Below the pieces are notes generated by a model, which did not search any database, was not told the DNA's origin, and saw nothing but the letters and a program-made list of their open reading frames with translations. The translations under genes were made by a program, and so were the position numbers. This document shows positions 52,156-55,041 of a stretch of DNA of 55,041 nt, in pieces (the first letter of the stretch is position 1; each line of letters begins with the position of its first letter). The stretch covers positions 1 to 55,041 of the forward strand of contig NZ_FCOM02000053.1 of assembly GCF_001544695.2 (NCBI RefSeq), in the 5' to 3' direction. Origin of the DNA: Caballeronia arvi (GTDB taxonomy: Bacteria > Pseudomonadota > Gammaproteobacteria > Burkholderiales > Burkholderiaceae).

Positions 52156-53768
52156 CGCGCGAGCACGCGTTCGAGCCACGCGAGCAGCGCATCCGGCGAG
52201 CACGACGCGCTTCTGAAGCCGATATGCCCGTCCGGCCGCACGACCCAGGCCATACCGTTTTGCGCGCCGAAGGCAGCGGCGAACTCGCCGGCCTTATCGC
52301 TCAATGACCGATACGCTTCCGGCGCAGGATCGAATGACTGCCCGTTCGCCACGCCCGGCGACACGATCAAGAGCGCGTTCGCCGCCGTGCCGAGCGCGGC
52401 GCGCCACGCAGCGACGGCGGCATTGAACGCGGCGACGCGCGCGCCGCCGGCATCGTCGTCGTCGATATAGCCGATGAGCGTATGACGCCCTCGCCCGAGA
52501 TGATCCTGCAAGCGCTGCGCGTGCCCGACGAACGCCTGCACGAGCCCGCCCGTTTCCGGCACGCGATCGCCGGGCGCGGGCAATTCCGCCGCGATATCGG
52601 CACATTCGTCCGCGACGATCGGACTGCCGCGATAACCGATGAGCAATTGCGTCTCGCGCGTCGCGGGCCGAATCTCGCCATGCGCGAGCACGGTGTTCAT
52701 CGCGCGGCTCGTCTGTTCGACGACATCGAGACCCACAGGCCGCCGCTCCGCCTCATAACTCGCGAGCAGCGATGCGCCCGCGAGTCCGCGCACCGCGAGC
52801 GTGAGTTTCCACGCGAGATTGTGTGCATCCTGCAAGCCGGTGTTCATGCCCTGCCCGCCGACCGGCGGATGAATATGCGCGGCATCGCCCGCGAGAAACA
52901 CGCGGCCTTGCGAATAATGCTGCGCGATCCGATGACTCACGCGATACACCGACGACCAGCGCATCGACGAAAGCCGCGTGCCTTTCGGAAGAATCGGCAG
53001 CATGATGCGCTGCACTTCGTCGAAATCGGGCGTGGAGTTGAGCGTGTGACGCGCGGCATCGTCGGGCAGGAGGACCATCGACAGTCGATAGCGACGCGCG
53101 GAACCGCGTACCGGCAGCGCGGCGAGCGTGGTCGATCCGGCGTCGCCAACGCCTGTCACGTTGAAGCGATACATGCGACCGCGCGGCAGATCCCAGTCGA
53201 CGTCGAGATCGGCAAGCATGAAGGTTTGCGGATACTGATCGCCTTCATAGGCCATGTTCAGATGACGCCGCACCGTGCTGCGCGCGCCGTCGCAGCCGAC
53301 GAGCCAGCGGCAACGAACGGTGCGCGACTCGCCACATGCGTCCTGAATGTGCGCGTCGATGGCATCGCCGGATTCGGTGAAATCGACGAGCGTCGCGCCG
53401 TATTCGACGTGCCCGCCGTTGCGCACGAGCGCCGCCTCCAGGATGCGCTCGGTCTCGAACTGCGCGAGCGCGAGCGCGCCATACGGCAGCCCTTCGCGCG
53501 GAATTTGCGCACTGAAGGCGGGCGTGCCGTCCTGAAACGTCTCGGCGGCGGTGAGCCACACGCCTGCATCGATCGCGTCGCGCGCGATGCCGAGATCCTC
53601 GAAAATTTCGAGCGTGCGCGCCGTGACGCCCAGCGCTTTCACGAAGAAGGCGCGCTCGTCGTGGGCGTCGATCACGCACGCTTTCACGCCGGCGCGGCGC
53701 AGTTCGGCGGCGAGCATCAGGCCGACGGGGCCTGCGCCGGCAATCAGCACATCTGTCGTATCGAACAT
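52152..53768 (-). CDS. FAD-dependent aromatic-type monooxygenase
   Basis: A 538-residue flavoprotein of the PHBH/PheA branch. It has GAGPVG at 11-16, a middle DG motif (LVGCDGARSTVR) and the second FAD motif LAGDAAHIHPPVGGQGMN. A C-terminal thioredoxin-like domain is probable. It would hydroxylate an aromatic or similar substrate with NAD(P)H and O2. The ATG at 53768 puts the FAD motif at the N-terminus. It is divergent from the IclR regulator, which may control it. Confidence 0.9.
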   Translation of the reverse strand: MFDTTDVLIAGAGPVGLMLAAELRRAGVKACVIDAHDERAFFVKALGVTARTLEIFEDLGIARDAIDAGVWLTAAETFQDGTPAFSAQIPREGLPYGALALAQFETERILEAALVRNGGHVEYGATLVDFTESGDAIDAHIQDACGESRTVRCRWLVGCDGARSTVRRHLNMAYEGDQYPQTFMLADLDVDWDLPRGRMYRFNVTGVGDAGSTTLAALPVRGSARRYRLSMVLLPDDAARHTLNSTPDFDEVQRIMLPILPKGTRLSSMRWSSVYRVSHRIAQHYSQGRVFLAGDAAHIHPPVGGQGMNTGLQDAHNLAWKLTLAVRGLAGASLLASYEAERRPVGLDVVEQTSRAMNTVLAHGEIRPATRETQLLIGYRGSPIVADECADIAAELPAPGDRVPETGGLVQAFVGHAQRLQDHLGRGRHTLIGYIDDDDAGGARVAAFNAAVAAWRAALGTAANALLIVSPGVANGQSFDPAPEAYRSLSDKAGEFAAAFGAQNGMAWVVRPDGHIGFRSASCSPDALLAWLERVLAR

Positions 53769-53917
53769 GATGCGATTTCTCCCGAGGAAACCGTCGATGC
53801 TTTGGCGGCGCAAAACGCGCGAGCGTCAGAATAACGCGTCAGGCGCTGTGCGCGCGCGTTCCGTGAATCGTCTCGCGCTATGATTTGCCCATCGCACGAT
53901 GACAACGACAGCCGATC

Positions 53918-54817
53918 ATGGCCCGACGAAGCAAACAGGAAGACACCCAGCCGGACAACCTCGACACCGCCGACGAAGATGCATCGTCCGGCGGCGGCTC
54001 CAGCTATCTCGTGCCGGGCCTCGAACGCGGCCTGCGCATCCTCGCCGAATTCTCGGCGCGCGAGCCGGTGCTGGGCGCGCCGGAGCTGTCGCGGCGTATC
54101 GGCATTCCGCGCACGACGACCTTCCGTCTTCTGCAAACGCTCGAGGCGCTCGGCTTTCTGGAGCGCGTGAACGGCGACCGCAATTTCAGGCTGGGCGTCG
54201 CGGTGTTGCGGCTCGGCTTCGAATACGTGAACTCGCTGGAGCTGACCGATTTCGGCACGCCGGTGCTCGAACGCCTGCGCGATGCGACCGGGCTTTCCAC
54301 GCATCTCTTGATCCGCGATCAGCGCGATGTCGTGTTCGTCGCGAAGGCGCAGAGTCATGAGCCGCTGTTCAGTTCGGTGAAGGTGCATGTGGGCACACGC
54401 CTGCCCGCGCATGCGACCGTGCACGGACATGTGCTGATGGGCGATCTGTCGCTCGCCGCGCTCAAGGCGCTTTATCCCGAGGCGCGACTGGAGAAGTACA
54501 CGGAGCGCACGCCCGCGAGCGTCGACGAACTTTATGAGCGGGTGGAGGAATGCGCGGCGCTCGGATATGGGTTGAGCGAAGCATCGTTCGAGCGCGGGAT
54601 ATCCGTCATCACCGCGCCCGTGCGCGATCATTCCGGTGGGATCGTCGCGGCGGTTGCGGCGACGGTGCCGCGGTCGGACATCGGTGCCGATGAAGAGAAG
54701 TCACGGCTCGTGGAGACGATTTGTGCCGCTGCTGTGGAGCTTTCTATGCGGCTTAATTATCGGGCTTTGGGCGGGGATCCTACCGTTGCGCTCGGCGCGC
54801 GTAGGGTGCTTGGTTGA
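53918..54817 (+). CDS. IclR-family transcriptional regulator
   Basis: A 299-residue protein. A 30-residue acidic polar N-terminal extension precedes the winged HTH at about 33-90 (ERGLRILAEFSAREPVLGAP, RIGIPRTTTFRLLQTLE) and a GAF-like effector domain (HLLIRDQRDVVFVAKAQSH and TVHGHVLMGDLS). IclR proteins respond to aromatic or sugar acids. It is divergent from the monooxygenase across 149 bp, a typical regulator-target pair. Confidence 0.9.
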   Translation: MARRSKQEDTQPDNLDTADEDASSGGGSSYLVPGLERGLRILAEFSAREPVLGAPELSRRIGIPRTTTFRLLQTLEALGFLERVNGDRNFRLGVAVLRLGFEYVNSLELTDFGTPVLERLRDATGLSTHLLIRDQRDVVFVAKAQSHEPLFSSVKVHVGTRLPAHATVHGHVLMGDLSLAALKALYPEARLEKYTERTPASVDELYERVEECAALGYGLSEASFERGISVITAPVRDHSGGIVAAVAATVPRSDIGADEEKSRLVETICAAAVELSMRLNYRALGGDPTVALGARRVLG

Positions 54818-54867
54818 TTAGTTGGTTTCTTTCGCCGGATCCCGTTTTGTTTTTGGTTTATTAGCTT

Positions 54868-54884
54868 CGCCCCTGTGCGGGGCG
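54868..54884 (+). terminator. GC hairpin after iclR (intergenic repeat)
   Basis: CGCCCC (54868-54873), loop TGTGC, GGGGCG (54879-54884) form a 6-bp stem about 50 bp past the IclR stop, followed by a T-rich ACTTTCTTTG. This stem is a common intergenic element in Paraburkholderia/Caballeronia genomes and is likely to act as a terminator. Confidence 0.6.
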
Positions 54885-54919
54885 GCAGTCACTTTCTTTG
54901 CTGCTGTGTATAGACCGGA

Positions 54920-54955
54920 GACATGGGTAACAGGTGTGTCAGGACATGGGTAACA
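54920..54955. repeat. Two 13-bp direct repeats in the IS end
   Basis: GACATGGGTAACA occurs at 54920-54932 and again at 54943-54955, 23 bp apart. Such paired repeats near an IS481-type terminus fit transposase-binding sites. Confidence 0.6.
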
Positions 54956-54958
54956 CAT

Positions 54959-55041
54959 TTAGCCCCTCTGGCTGCCACGTTTCAAGCTGATCGTATCGAT
55001 GCGATGATGCACAAAATAGACGTCGTAGCTACCATCGGTCT
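54959..55041 (-). CDS. IS481-family transposase, C-terminal fragment
   Basis: The last 26 codons on the minus strand (TDGSYDVYFVHHRID, then TISLKRGSQRG and a TAA stop at 54959-54961). YDVYFxHxRI is the usual C-terminal end of IS481 transposases. The rest, with the DDE catalytic core, is beyond the right edge. Confidence 0.7.
   Translation of the reverse strand, partial: TDGSYDVYFVHHRIDTISLKRGSQRG

Larger units (their letters stand above)
54904..55041 (-). mobile_element. IS481-type insertion sequence, right part missing
   Basis: The end of an IS481-family element: a TGTGTATAGACCGGAGACAT terminal sequence, followed on the minus strand by the C-terminus of its transposase. Two GACATGGGTAACA direct repeats (54920-54932 and 54943-54955) lie within the terminal 55 bp. 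The exact insertion boundary within 54903-54906 is uncertain. The element continues past the right edge. Confidence 0.75.

Noticed and set aside
1..55041. tRNA, rRNA, CRISPR arrays, riboswitches
   Set aside because: No cloverleaf genes, spaced direct-repeat arrays or known riboswitch cores were seen on reading both strands; small RNAs without strong signatures cannot be excluded.

Overview
The window is about 55 kb of GC-rich chromosomal DNA from a beta-proteobacterium of the Burkholderiaceae, most like Caballeronia or Paraburkholderia. Grounds: the partial sdhC start, the divergent metR/metE pair, several small proteins of a Burkholderia type, a GC-rich stem-loop of the type common between genes in this group, and an IS481-type end. 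I identified 53 protein-coding genes (two cut by the window edges) and no tRNA, rRNA or CRISPR array. Species placement is inference; no database was searched.

Layout. 1-3.6 kb: start of sdhC (minus), a LysR regulator, an exported beta-carbonic anhydrase and an AGCS amino acid symporter. 3.9-8.3 kb: a minus-strand set of TonB-dependent receptor, periplasmic binding protein and TauD-type dioxygenase, with a weak Fur-like site in front of the receptor. 8.4-19.5 kb: housekeeping and envelope genes including metR/metE with a clear shared operator, a diguanylate cyclase, a beta-class GST, three small coupled genes, an MFS carrier, kup and an RcnB-like protein. 19.6-20.6 kb: a zinc-ribbon protein and an MgtC/SapB membrane protein.

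20.7-30.6 kb: a tightly packed plus-strand operon of seven genes (PoxB-like ThDP enzyme, enolase-superfamily enzyme, internally duplicated membrane protein, gluconate-dehydrogenase-type small subunit, GMC flavoprotein, SDR, GH15 enzyme), met by a convergent alpha/beta hydrolase. Stops and starts overlap or lie within 20 bp throughout, and a sigma-54-type -24/-12 element precedes it. It reads as a sugar or polyol oxidation module, but the substrate is not evident.

30.6-40.2 kb: a SulP transporter, a ParB-like protein, a secreted clan-A glycosidase lipoprotein, then a caa3-type terminal oxidase operon (subunit II with fused haem c, subunit I, subunit III, a small membrane protein, a tri-haem cytochrome c). 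Subunit I keeps every metal ligand but lacks both the canonical glutamate and the K-channel lysine, making it the most unusual enzyme here.

40.3-48.9 kb: a stress-type SDR and a signalling operon of a 1388-residue CheB-CheR-PAS-histidine kinase-receiver protein, a stand-alone CheB-type protein and a small coiled-coil protein. Beside it lies a serine-recombinase-like protein that has lost its catalytic residues but keeps a helix-turn-helix. 48.9-55 kb: LysE exporter, nitroreductase, SDR, methyltransferase, FAD monooxygenase and an IclR regulator, ending in an IS481-type element that interrupts an intergenic repeat.
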